NCBI GenBank assembly: GCA_049423065.1
Contig: JBMSQB010000016.1
Location: forward strand, 1-57,858
Length of the DNA stretch: 57,858 nt
Direction: 5' to 3'
From: SYIM01 sp041182885
GTDB taxonomy: Bacteria > Pseudomonadota > Gammaproteobacteria > Burkholderiales > Burkholderiaceae_E
The notes under the pieces were generated by a model. The model was not told the DNA's origin, did no database searches, and saw nothing but the letters and a program-made list of their open reading frames with translations. The first letter of the stretch is position 1. Each line of letters begins with the position of its first letter. The translations under genes were made by a program, and so were the position numbers. This document shows, one piece after another, positions 35,928 to 43,829 of this stretch.

Positions 35928-36947
35928 ATGTTCGAGACAAGTATTGCGGGCAGTCTGCCCAAACCCGGCTGGCTCGCCGAGACCGGGAAATTGTGGCCAC
36001 GCTGGGGCGCCGAGGGTGAAGCGCTTGCGCGCGCCAAGGCCGACGCCACGCTGGTGTGGCTCAAGCTTCAGGAAGACGCCGGGCTCGACGTGATCGGCGA
36101 TGGCGAGCAGTCGCGTCAGCACTTCGTGCATGGTTTTCTCGAGGCGGTCGAGGGCATCGACTTCGAGAACAAGGTGAAGATGGGCATTCGCAACAACCGC
36201 TATGACGCGATGGTGCCGCAGGTGGTGGGGCCGCTCAAACTGCGAGGGCGGGTGCATGAGGCGGAAGCGAGGCTGCTGCGCGCGCACACGACCCGGCGCA
36301 TCAAGTTCACGCTCCCCGGGCCCATGACCATCGTCGACACGATCGCCGATCGGCACTATGGCGATCGGGTCCGCATGGCGATGGCCTTTGCCGACCTGCT
36401 CAATCAGGAAGCGCGCGCGCTCGAGGCCGATGGGGTCGACATCATTCAGTTCGATGAACCCGCCTTCAATGTCTACATGAACGAGGTCTGCGACTGGGGC
36501 ATCGAAGCGCTCCACCGGGCGATCGAGGGCTTGCGCTGCACTACTGCGGTTCACATCTGCTATGGCTATGGCATCCAGGCCAATATCGACTGGAAGCGCT
36601 CGCTGGGTGGCGAGTGGCGACAGTACGAGGTGGTGTTCCCTGCGCTTGCCCGAAGCCGAATCGACCAGGTGTCGCTCGAGTGCATCGCCTCGCAGGTGCC
36701 GATTGAACTGCTGCGGCTGCTTGAGGGCAAGGATGTGCTGCTGGGGGTAATCGATGTCGCAACCGACTCGGTCGAGACGCCCGCGCAGGTGGCCGACACC
36801 ATCGCGCGCGCGCTTGCCCATGTCCCGCCGAACCGGCTGTTTGCCTGCACCAACTGCGGCATGGCGCCCATGAGTCGGGAGGTTGCGCTCGCCAAGCTGG
36901 AGGCGCTCGTCGCGGGCGCCCGGCTTGCGCGCGAGCGGCATGTCTGA
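35928..36947 (+). CDS. Core methionine synthase, MesD-like (short MetE C-terminal type)
   Basis: The 339-residue protein corresponds to the catalytic C-terminal barrel of cobalamin-independent methionine synthase and lacks the MetE N-terminal half. Zinc ligands expected by homology are His209 and Cys211 (VHICYG), Glu251 (SLECIAS) and Cys310 (CTNCGMAP). The N-terminus (AGSLPKPGWLAETGKLW) and the sequence DGEQSRQHFVHGFLE match my memory of the MesD branch, which in Acinetobacter works with MesX (DUF1852) and needs oxygen. No DUF1852 gene lies next to it. Its divergent neighbour is a sulfur transporter. Product name rests on family resemblance only. Confidence 0.83.
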   Translation: MFETSIAGSLPKPGWLAETGKLWPRWGAEGEALARAKADATLVWLKLQEDAGLDVIGDGEQSRQHFVHGFLEAVEGIDFENKVKMGIRNNRYDAMVPQVVGPLKLRGRVHEAEARLLRAHTTRRIKFTLPGPMTIVDTIADRHYGDRVRMAMAFADLLNQEARALEADGVDIIQFDEPAFNVYMNEVCDWGIEALHRAIEGLRCTTAVHICYGYGIQANIDWKRSLGGEWRQYEVVFPALARSRIDQVSLECIASQVPIELLRLLEGKDVLLGVIDVATDSVETPAQVADTIARALAHVPPNRLFACTNCGMAPMSREVALAKLEALVAGARLARERHV

Positions 36948-36983
36948 GACGCGTCCGGGCGACTGACGCAGAGCGGAGAACGT

Positions 36984-37757
36984 ATGGTCCAGACGCTGTC
37001 GGATACGCGCACTGATCGTGGTGTGATGCTGATCACCGGCGGCAGCCGGGGCATCGGTGCGGCCACCGCGCGGCTTGCTGCCGCCGCGGGCTGGGCGATT
37101 GCCCTCGTCTACCGACACCGGATGCATGAGGCAGAGGAACTGGTCGCAAGCGTGGAAGCCGATGGCGGCCGTGCGGTCGCGATTCGCGCCGATGTGTCTG
37201 ATGAGGGCCAGATCATGGCGGCATTCCAGGTGGCCGATTCGCTCGGACGGCTGACCGCACTCGTCAACAACGCAGGCATCACCGGCGGGGTCAGTCGCAT
37301 CGAGGCGCTCGATGCCGCCATGCTTGATTCGCTGCTTGCCATCAACGTACGCGCGCCACTGCTCTGCTCGCGCGAGGCGGTCAAGCGGATGTCGACCCGG
37401 TATGGCGGCGCTGGTGGTTCGATCGTCAACCTCAGTTCCGGTGCGGCGCAGCTCGGCTCTGCCGGCGTCTGGGTGCATTACGCAGCCACCAAGGGTGCGA
37501 TCGACTCCATGACAATCGGCATGGCGCGCGAGTTGGGTGCCGACGGAATCCGGGTCAACGCGGTGCGGCCTGGCCCGATCGACACCGAGATTCATGTCGA
37601 TCGTCCGCCGGGGCAGCTTGATCAGATGGCGCGCGCGGCGCCGCTCGGGCGGCTGGGAACGCCTGACGAGATCGCGCGGGTGATCGTCTGGCTGTCCGAC
37701 GGCGCGCAATCGTCCTATGTCACGGCTGCGCTGGTCGATGCCCGGGGCGGACTCTAG
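36984..37757 (+). CDS. Short-chain dehydrogenase/reductase (classical SDR)
   Basis: The 257-residue protein has the classical SDR plan: cofactor motif GGSRGIG at about residue 15, NNAG at about 95, catalytic Ser in NLSSGAAQ and the YAATK catalytic Tyr-Lys, and the C-terminal VNAVRPGPIDTE. YRHRM after the second strand and its basic residues suggest NADP(H) preference. Relatives are annotated as 3-oxoacyl-ACP reductase or glucose 1-dehydrogenase. It follows the methionine synthase gene by 36 bases on the same strand, but no metabolic link is apparent. Confidence 0.9.
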   Translation: MVQTLSDTRTDRGVMLITGGSRGIGAATARLAAAAGWAIALVYRHRMHEAEELVASVEADGGRAVAIRADVSDEGQIMAAFQVADSLGRLTALVNNAGITGGVSRIEALDAAMLDSLLAINVRAPLLCSREAVKRMSTRYGGAGGSIVNLSSGAAQLGSAGVWVHYAATKGAIDSMTIGMARELGADGIRVNAVRPGPIDTEIHVDRPPGQLDQMARAAPLGRLGTPDEIARVIVWLSDGAQSSYVTAALVDARGGL

Positions 37758-37782
37758 CCGCGCTTTCCCGCGTCACATGCGC

Positions 37783-39099
37783 TTAACCGAGCAAGTCGGT
37801 GGTGGGTGGCTTTGGCGCGTCGAAGAGCGGCAACTGGCGTGCATCTGCGGGTTGACCTGCTGATCCGGGCTCGGCCGCAAGCAGTGCCGCAGTGCGTTCG
37901 CGATTCGCATCGGACGGGTAGCGTGCGCCTGACCCAACCGGATCGTTTGACGACCTGGCCGGTTGTCCGTTCTGATCCGTTCGGCTGAGTGTGCCCACGC
38001 GCACGCCCAGGAGCCGCAGCTTCCGTTCAAGCGGAACGCGCTTCAGGCAACTTCCGGCCGCCGCGCGAATGAGCGTGGCCTCCGCGGTGGCCTCGTGAAG
38101 GGTCTGGTCGCGTGTCACGGTGGTGAAGTCTTCGTAGCGCAACTTGATGCCGATGGTTCGGCCCACATAGCCCTTGCGGCGCAGATCGTCGGCCACCTTC
38201 GCGCAAAGCTCGGTGAAGATTCCCGACAGGCGCTCGCGGTCGCGTCGCGGATGCAGGTCGTGTTCAAAGGTGGTCTCGCGACTGATCGAGCGCGGCTCGC
38301 TGTAGGTCACCACCGGCCGTTCGTCTCGGCCATGCGCGGCCTCATGAAGCCACGCGCCATAGCTGCGGCCGAATTGATCGATCAGCAGGGTCGGTGGCGC
38401 CGCTGCCAGTTCACCGATCGTGCGGATGCCCAGCGCCTCGAGCCGGGCCGAGGCCTTGGGGCCGATGCCGTTGATGCGTCGAGCGGGAAGCGGCCAGATC
38501 CGTGAACCGATGTCCTCGGTATCCAGAACGGTGAGCCCGTCGGGCTTGTCGAGCTCGGAGGCGATTTTCGACAGCAGCTTGTTGGGGGTGATGCCGACCG
38601 AACAGGTGAGGCCGCAGCGCTCATGCACGCGCGCCTTCAACTGTGCGCCGAGGGCATGACCCCCATCGTCGTGTACGCCGGGGCAGTCGGTGAGGTCGAT
38701 GTAGATTTCATCGATACCGCGGTCCTCGATGACCGGCGCAATCTCGGCCACCGCCGCCTTGAACATCCGGGACATGCGGCGGTATTCATCGAAGTCGGCG
38801 GGTAGCAGCAACGCATCCGGGCAGAGTGCTGCGGCCTTCATCAGGCCCATGCCCGAGTGCACGCCGAAGGCGCGCGCCTCATACGTGGCGGTGGTGATCA
38901 CGCCGCGGCCGGCGTAGTCGCGAAGGCGTGGAAGGGCTGCCTGGTGCGCGCCATCGCGCTCGATTGAGCGGCGTCGGCCACCGATCACCACCGGCAGGCC
39001 GCGCAGATGGGGATAACGCAGCAACTCGACCGATGCGTAGAACGCATCCATGTCGAGATGGGCGATCCTGCGTGAACGGGGCGGGTCTGAATCTTTCAA
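37783..39099 (-). CDS. dinB: DNA polymerase IV (Y-family translesion polymerase)
   Basis: The 438-residue enzyme carries HLDMDAFYASVE with the first catalytic Asp, and RGIDEIYIDLTD with the Asp-Glu pair, then a helix-hairpin-helix thumb and a little-finger domain. Relative to E. coli DinB it has an insertion of about 25 residues after VIGG, in a form I associate with Burkholderiales, and a polar C-terminal tail with no clear beta-clamp motif visible by eye. The N-terminal ATG at 39099 is close to the catalytic motif, as expected. No LexA box was recognised upstream. It is convergent with the SDR gene. Confidence 0.94.
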   Translation of the reverse strand: MKDSDPPRSRRIAHLDMDAFYASVELLRYPHLRGLPVVIGGRRRSIERDGAHQAALPRLRDYAGRGVITTATYEARAFGVHSGMGLMKAAALCPDALLLPADFDEYRRMSRMFKAAVAEIAPVIEDRGIDEIYIDLTDCPGVHDDGGHALGAQLKARVHERCGLTCSVGITPNKLLSKIASELDKPDGLTVLDTEDIGSRIWPLPARRINGIGPKASARLEALGIRTIGELAAAPPTLLIDQFGRSYGAWLHEAAHGRDERPVVTYSEPRSISRETTFEHDLHPRRDRERLSGIFTELCAKVADDLRRKGYVGRTIGIKLRYEDFTTVTRDQTLHEATAEATLIRAAAGSCLKRVPLERKLRLLGVRVGTLSRTDQNGQPARSSNDPVGSGARYPSDANRERTAALLAAEPGSAGQPADARQLPLFDAPKPPTTDLLG

Positions 39100-39193
39100 G
39101 CGGCGGTCAGCGGGTTGAGTCGCGGCAAGCGCGGCCTGCGGTTCACCTTATCATGGCGGCTTTCCAGACAATGAAGCAGGGCGGACTCCACCC

Positions 39194-39871
39194 ATGGCCA
39201 TGGTACTGCTGGTTCGGCATGGACAGGCGGCCTTCGGGTCGGACAACTATGATCGCCTGTCGGATCAGGGGCGGCAGCAGGCGCGCTGGCTGGGCGAGCA
39301 TCTGTCGGCACTGGGTGTGTCGCCGGTACGGGCGGTGGCCGGCACGCTTTCGCGTCAGCGCGAGACGGCAGCGGAAATCCTGTCGGCCATGGGGCTTGCC
39401 GCGAGCGTGGCGCTTGCCGAAGACGCCGGCCTCGATGAATACGACGGCGAATCACTGTATCGCGCCCACACCGGTGGTGCTGATCAACTGGCCCACCAGC
39501 GGCGCGATTTTCGTGATTACTGGCGGACCTTCCGCGAGGCGATGCAGTGCTGGTCCGACGATGCGCTCGACAGCGTGCCGGAGTCCTGGAGCGGGTTTGG
39601 CTTGCGCGTGCGCGGCGCAGTCGACTCGGCGAGCGCGGGCTTGGGCCGCGAGGACACAGTGCTGCTGGTGAGCTCGGGTGGGGCGATTGGCCGGCTGATC
39701 GCCGATGTGATGAGTGCGCCGGCCTCCACCGCCATCGAACTGAACCTGCAGTTCAGAAACACCGGTGTATGTGAACTGATTGCCGGGCGCGGCACACTGC
39801 GGCTCCTCAGCTACAACGCGATCCCGCATCTGGCTCGTCCCGAACGCCGGCATGCGATCACCTTTGCCTGA
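39194..39871 (+). CDS. Histidine phosphatase-superfamily protein with Ser replacing the second active-site His
   Basis: The 225-residue protein has the RHG motif at the N-terminus (LLVRHGQA, His9) and the TLSRQRETA segment with a phosphate-binding Arg. The second catalytic histidine normally sits in a VSHGG-like motif near the C-terminus. Here the same place reads VSSGGAIG, with Ser161 in place of His, so classic acid-base chemistry may be lost or altered. Relatives act on phosphoglycerates, phosphoproteins or cofactors. A MaoC-like gene follows after 18 bases and an OYE gene after that, which suggests one operon with a shared but unknown task. Confidence 0.85.
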   Translation: MAMVLLVRHGQAAFGSDNYDRLSDQGRQQARWLGEHLSALGVSPVRAVAGTLSRQRETAAEILSAMGLAASVALAEDAGLDEYDGESLYRAHTGGADQLAHQRRDFRDYWRTFREAMQCWSDDALDSVPESWSGFGLRVRGAVDSASAGLGREDTVLLVSSGGAIGRLIADVMSAPASTAIELNLQFRNTGVCELIAGRGTLRLLSYNAIPHLARPERRHAITFA

Positions 39872-39889
39872 CCAGGCCGGAGTCTTCCG

Positions 39890-40360
39890 ATGAGCAACCC
39901 TTCGGCCCCGTCGCGGCCCCGCTGGTTTGAGGATTATGTTCCCGGTGCGGTACACGAACTTGGCACCATCACCGTGGATGGCGGTGAAATGCGGGAGTTC
40001 GCAGCGAGGTTCGACCCGCAGTCGTATCACGTTGATCCCGAGGCAGCCGCGCAAACCCACTTCGGCGGTCTCATCGCAAGCGGCTGGCATACGGGCTCGA
40101 TGATGATGCGGCTGCTCGCGCTCAACTATCTCGCCCCGGAATCGAGCCTGGGCTCACCCGGCATCGAGACCCTGCGCTGGCCGCGGCCAGTGCGGCCGGG
40201 CGATGTGCTCACGGTGCGGGTGACTGTGCAGGGCGCACGCCGGTCGCAGTCGCGGCCCGACCGCGGCATCGTTCAATCGCTGATCGAGGTCAGCAATCAG
40301 GACGGCGAAATCGTGATGACCGCCAATCCGGCCAATCTGGTGCTTTGTCGGCCCGCTTGA
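39890..40360 (+). CDS. MaoC-family hot-dog dehydratase
   Basis: The 156-residue protein is a single hot-dog domain with the MaoC/R-hydratase signature: FDPQSYHVDPEAA carrying the catalytic Asp and His, then FGGLIASGWHTGSMMMRL. Members hydrate enoyl-CoA or related unsaturated thioesters, and some act on mesaconyl-type substrates. It is cytoplasmic. It lies between a histidine phosphatase-like gene and an Old Yellow Enzyme gene, both on the same strand with short gaps. Confidence 0.9.
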   Translation: MSNPSAPSRPRWFEDYVPGAVHELGTITVDGGEMREFAARFDPQSYHVDPEAAAQTHFGGLIASGWHTGSMMMRLLALNYLAPESSLGSPGIETLRWPRPVRPGDVLTVRVTVQGARRSQSRPDRGIVQSLIEVSNQDGEIVMTANPANLVLCRPA

Positions 40361-40393
40361 GGCCGCCACCCCCGCTTTCCACAGGATGCCCTC

Positions 40394-41518
40394 ATGACAC
40401 CCCCTGCACAGGCTGCAAGCGCTGCAGCGCCCCTTTTTACGCCGTTTTCGTCGGCCAAATTTTCATTGCCCAATCGGGTGGTCATGGCACCCATGACGCG
40501 GTCATTTGCGACCGGCGGTGTTCCGGCCGCCGCTGCACCCGAGTACTACGCCAGCCGCGCACGCGCCGATGTCGGTCTGGTGATTTCCGAGGCCACCCTG
40601 GTGGGGCGTCCCTCGGCAGGCAATGAACCCGATGTGCCCCGGTTCTGGGGGGATGACGCGCTTGCTGCCTGGCAGCCTGTGGTGAGTGCGGTCAACGCAA
40701 CCGGGAGCGCGTTCTGGCCACAGCTGTGGCATGTGGGCGCGGTCCGGAATCCGATGGTGAAGTGGTCGCCTCCCGCGCCGCCCGAGAGCCCATCTGGTGT
40801 GGTGAAACCGGGGCGCGAGTATGGCGTTGCCATGACCGAGGCCGACATTGAAGCCACCATTCGCGCATTTGCGCAGGCTGCGGCGCAGGCCAGGCGCCTT
40901 GGCGCGGGCGGTGTTGAGCTGCACGGTGCGCATGGCTATCTGATCGACCAGTTCTTCTGGGCGGGCACCAACCAGCGCACCGATCGCTGGGGGGGCGGAA
41001 CGCTTGCGGAACGCAGCCGCTTTGCGGTCGACACGATTCGTGCGGTGCGCTCGGCAGTCGGTGAGTCGTTTCCGCTCTGTATCCGACTGTCGCAATGGAA
41101 GCAGCAGGACTTCGGCGCCCGGCTTGCCTCGACGCCCGATGAAATGCTCGCCTGGCTTCGGCCGCTGATCGATGCGGGCGTGGATGTCTTTCACTGCTCG
41201 CAACGTCGTTTCTGGGAGCCCGAGTTCGAGGGATCGGATCTGAATTTCGCCGGCTGGGTGAAAAAGCTCACCGGCCTGCCCACGATCACGGTTGGGTCGG
41301 TGGGCCTGTCGGGGGAGTTCATCAATTCATTCGGGGGCGAAGTGTCGCAGCCCGCATCGATCGATGAACTGTTGCGCCGGCTGGAGCGCGGCGATTTCGA
41401 TCTGGTGGCAGTGGGTCGTGCGCTGATCAGCGACCCGCAGTGGGCGAGCCATGTTCGGAGCGGGCACATGGAGCGGTTGCGCGCCTACGATCGGAGCGCG
41501 CTCGCCACCCTCGCCTAG
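40394..41518 (+). CDS. NADH:flavin oxidoreductase, Old Yellow Enzyme family
   Basis: The 374-residue FMN enzyme has an OYE TIM barrel: N-terminal LPNRVVMAPMTRSFA, WPQLWHVGAV with the active-site region, and VELHGAHGYLIDQFFW followed by NQRTDRWGG, where the substrate-binding His pair is replaced in part as in many bacterial members. OYEs reduce activated alkenes such as enones, maleimides and nitro esters with NAD(P)H. As last gene of the group after MaoC it could saturate the double bond of a catabolic intermediate; this is inference. Confidence 0.9.
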   Translation: MTPPAQAASAAAPLFTPFSSAKFSLPNRVVMAPMTRSFATGGVPAAAAPEYYASRARADVGLVISEATLVGRPSAGNEPDVPRFWGDDALAAWQPVVSAVNATGSAFWPQLWHVGAVRNPMVKWSPPAPPESPSGVVKPGREYGVAMTEADIEATIRAFAQAAAQARRLGAGGVELHGAHGYLIDQFFWAGTNQRTDRWGGGTLAERSRFAVDTIRAVRSAVGESFPLCIRLSQWKQQDFGARLASTPDEMLAWLRPLIDAGVDVFHCSQRRFWEPEFEGSDLNFAGWVKKLTGLPTITVGSVGLSGEFINSFGGEVSQPASIDELLRRLERGDFDLVAVGRALISDPQWASHVRSGHMERLRAYDRSALATLA

Positions 41519-41527
41519 GTTCCCCGA

Positions 41528-41556
41528 CCCGCCCCCGTACCCGGGCGGCGGGCGGG
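41528..41556. terminator. GC-rich inverted repeat between convergent OYE and malate synthase genes
   Basis: CCCGCCC pairs with GGGCGGG, and an inner CCG/CGG extends the stem across a one-base bulge, so about ten pairs close an eight-base loop. It lies in the 54-base gap where two convergent genes end. The absence of a T run makes factor-independent termination uncertain. Confidence 0.4.
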
Positions 41557-41572
41557 CTGTTGCGCCGCGCGC

Positions 41573-43732
41573 CTAGTGTGCGGCCTTGAATTGAAGCCTT
41601 CGGGCATGAAGCACCGGCTCGGTGTAGCCCGAGGGCTGAGCCGTGCCCTTGAACACCAGGTCGCACGCGGCCTGGAACGCCTGGCCGTTGAAGGCCGGTG
41701 CCATGGGCCGGTAGGCGGAATCACCGGCATTCTGGCGATCGACCACGGCGGCCATGCGCTTCATCACCTCCATCACCTGCTGCTCGGTGACCACGCCGTG
41801 ACGCAGCCAGTTGGCGATGTGCTGTGAGGAAATTCGGCAGGTGGCGCGGTCTTCCATGAGGCCCACATCATGGATATCGGGCACCTTGGAGCAGCCCACA
41901 CCCTGATCGACCCAGCGCACCACGTAGCCCAGGATGCCCTGCGCGTTGTTCTCAAGCTCGGCGGTGAGTTCGTCAGCACTCCAGGAGGGCGACTGTGCGA
42001 GCGGAATCGCGAGAATCTGATCGAGGCTTGCGCGCCGCCCCTGTGCGGCAATGGCGGACTGGCGCGCCATGACGTCGACCTGGTGATAGTGGGTGGCATG
42101 GAGCGTAGCCGCGGTGGGGCTGGGCACCCAGGCGCAGTTGGCGCCTGCCTGCGGATGACCCACCTTCTGCTCGAGCATGGCGGCCATCAGGTCGGGCATC
42201 GCCCACATGCCCTTGCCGATCTGCGCCTTGCCCGTGAGGCCGCAGGCGATGCCGACATCAACATTCCAGAGCTCGTAGGCGGCAATCCAGCCCTGCTTCT
42301 TCATGTCGTTCTTGCGGACCATGGGGCCCGCTTCCATCGACGTGTGGATTTCATCGCCTGTGCGATCGAGAAAGCCGGTGTTGATGAATGCCACCCGGCG
42401 GCGCGCCGCGCGGATGCATTCCTTCAGGTTGACAGTGGTGCGCCGCTCTTCGTCCATGATGCCCAGCTTCACGGTGTCGGCGGGCAAGCCAAGCGACTGT
42501 TCGACCTTGCTGAACACCGCATCGGCAAAGGCCACTTCGTCAGGACCGTGCATCTTGGGCTTGACCACGTAGACCGAGCCGCTCACCGAATTGCGCGAGC
42601 CGTCGCGCTTCTTGAGATCGTGGATCGCGATGAGCGTGGTGCACATGGCATCGATCAGACCCTCGGGCGCTTCGCGGCCATCACGATCGAGCACCGCAGG
42701 GTTGGTCATCAGGTGGCCCACGTTTCGCACCAGCATGAGCGAGCGGCCCTTCAGCGTGAAGGTGCTGCCATCGGGTGCCAGATAGGAGCGATCGGCGTTC
42801 AACCGGCGCTGGAAGCTCTGCCCGCCCTTTTGTACGGTTTCGACCAGCGTGCCTTTCATGAGGCCAAGCCAGTTGCGGTAGGCGAGTGCCTTGTCGTCGG
42901 CGTCGACCGCTGCCACCGAATCCTCGCAGTCCATGATGGTGGTGACGGCAGCCTCGAGCAGCACATCGGCCACGCCCGCGCGGTCGGTGGCGCCCACCGG
43001 ATGGCTGCGGTCGACGATCAGCTCGACATGGAGCCGGTGGTGACGAAGCAGCACGCCCACGGGCGCAGCGGCTGCGCCGCGATAGCCCACGAAGGCTGAC
43101 GGATCGGCCAGGCGCGCCGCGCCGGCGGGGGTTTCAGCCACCAGCCGGTCGCCCTCGATTCGATAGGCGGTGACCGTCGCATGGCTCGCCCCGGCAAGCG
43201 GCAGGTGCTCATCCAGAAAGCCCTTGGCCCAGGCGATGACGCGCGCGCCGCGCTCGCTGCTGTAGCCACCGGCAGGCGCGGCGTCACCCATGGCATCGGT
43301 GCCATAGAGCGCGTCGTAGAGGCTTCCCCAGCGCGCGTTGGCAGCATTCAGCGCATAGCGCGCGTTCATCACCGGCACGACCAGCTGCGGCCCCGGAATG
43401 CGCGCGATCTCGGGGTCGACGTTGGCGGTCTCGATCTGGAAATCGGGGCCCTCAGGCACCAGATAGCCGAGTTCAGTCAGGAATGCCTTGTAGGCGGCTG
43501 CGTCGTGCGGCTGGCCGGCGCGCGCGCGGTGCCAGTCATCGATCCTGGCCTGAAGTTCGTCGCGACGGGCAAGCAGCGCGCGGTTGCGTGGCGCCATGCC
43601 GTGGATCAGCTCCGAAAACCCCCGCCAGAAACGCTCGGGCGCGACGCCAGTTCCCGGCAACGCTTCCTGTTCGATCATGTCGTGAAGGCTGCGGGCAACA
43701 CGCAGGCCGTATTTTTCAATTCGCTCGACCAT
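41573..43732 (-). CDS. glcB: Malate synthase G
   Basis: The 719-residue enzyme condenses glyoxylate and acetyl-CoA to malate. Length and order match E. coli GlcB (723): an N-terminal clasp, TIM barrel with TTIMDCEDSVAAVDADDK, VYVVKPKMHGPDEV, MDEERRTTVNLKECI and FINTGFLDRTGDEIHT, and the C-terminal plug domain with IANWLRHGVV. It starts 97 bases downstream of cphA on the same strand, so some read-through is possible, but it more likely has its own promoter. It may consume glyoxylate derived from glycolate or allantoin; isocitrate lyase is not in the window. Confidence 0.96.
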   Translation of the reverse strand: MVERIEKYGLRVARSLHDMIEQEALPGTGVAPERFWRGFSELIHGMAPRNRALLARRDELQARIDDWHRARAGQPHDAAAYKAFLTELGYLVPEGPDFQIETANVDPEIARIPGPQLVVPVMNARYALNAANARWGSLYDALYGTDAMGDAAPAGGYSSERGARVIAWAKGFLDEHLPLAGASHATVTAYRIEGDRLVAETPAGAARLADPSAFVGYRGAAAAPVGVLLRHHRLHVELIVDRSHPVGATDRAGVADVLLEAAVTTIMDCEDSVAAVDADDKALAYRNWLGLMKGTLVETVQKGGQSFQRRLNADRSYLAPDGSTFTLKGRSLMLVRNVGHLMTNPAVLDRDGREAPEGLIDAMCTTLIAIHDLKKRDGSRNSVSGSVYVVKPKMHGPDEVAFADAVFSKVEQSLGLPADTVKLGIMDEERRTTVNLKECIRAARRRVAFINTGFLDRTGDEIHTSMEAGPMVRKNDMKKQGWIAAYELWNVDVGIACGLTGKAQIGKGMWAMPDLMAAMLEQKVGHPQAGANCAWVPSPTAATLHATHYHQVDVMARQSAIAAQGRRASLDQILAIPLAQSPSWSADELTAELENNAQGILGYVVRWVDQGVGCSKVPDIHDVGLMEDRATCRISSQHIANWLRHGVVTEQQVMEVMKRMAAVVDRQNAGDSAYRPMAPAFNGQAFQAACDLVFKGTAQPSGYTEPVLHARRLQFKAAH

Positions 43733-43829
43733 CAGATTTCCTGTTTAGCGGGATGTGGGCCGTCTGGGCGGAATAGAGTTTTGAGGATACCGAGTTGGGG
43801 GAAACTGCGCGGCAAAGTCCGAACCGCGC

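Noticed and set aside
36700..36947. Methionine synthase as a truncated metE pseudogene
   Set aside because: The frame is intact, starts with its own MesD-like N-terminus and keeps all expected zinc ligands, so it is a natural short family member.
41573..43732. Malate synthase G as a functional member of the cyanophycin system
   Set aside because: It lies 97 bases after cphA on the same strand, but glyoxylate metabolism has no known tie to cyanophycin; proximity alone is weak evidence.
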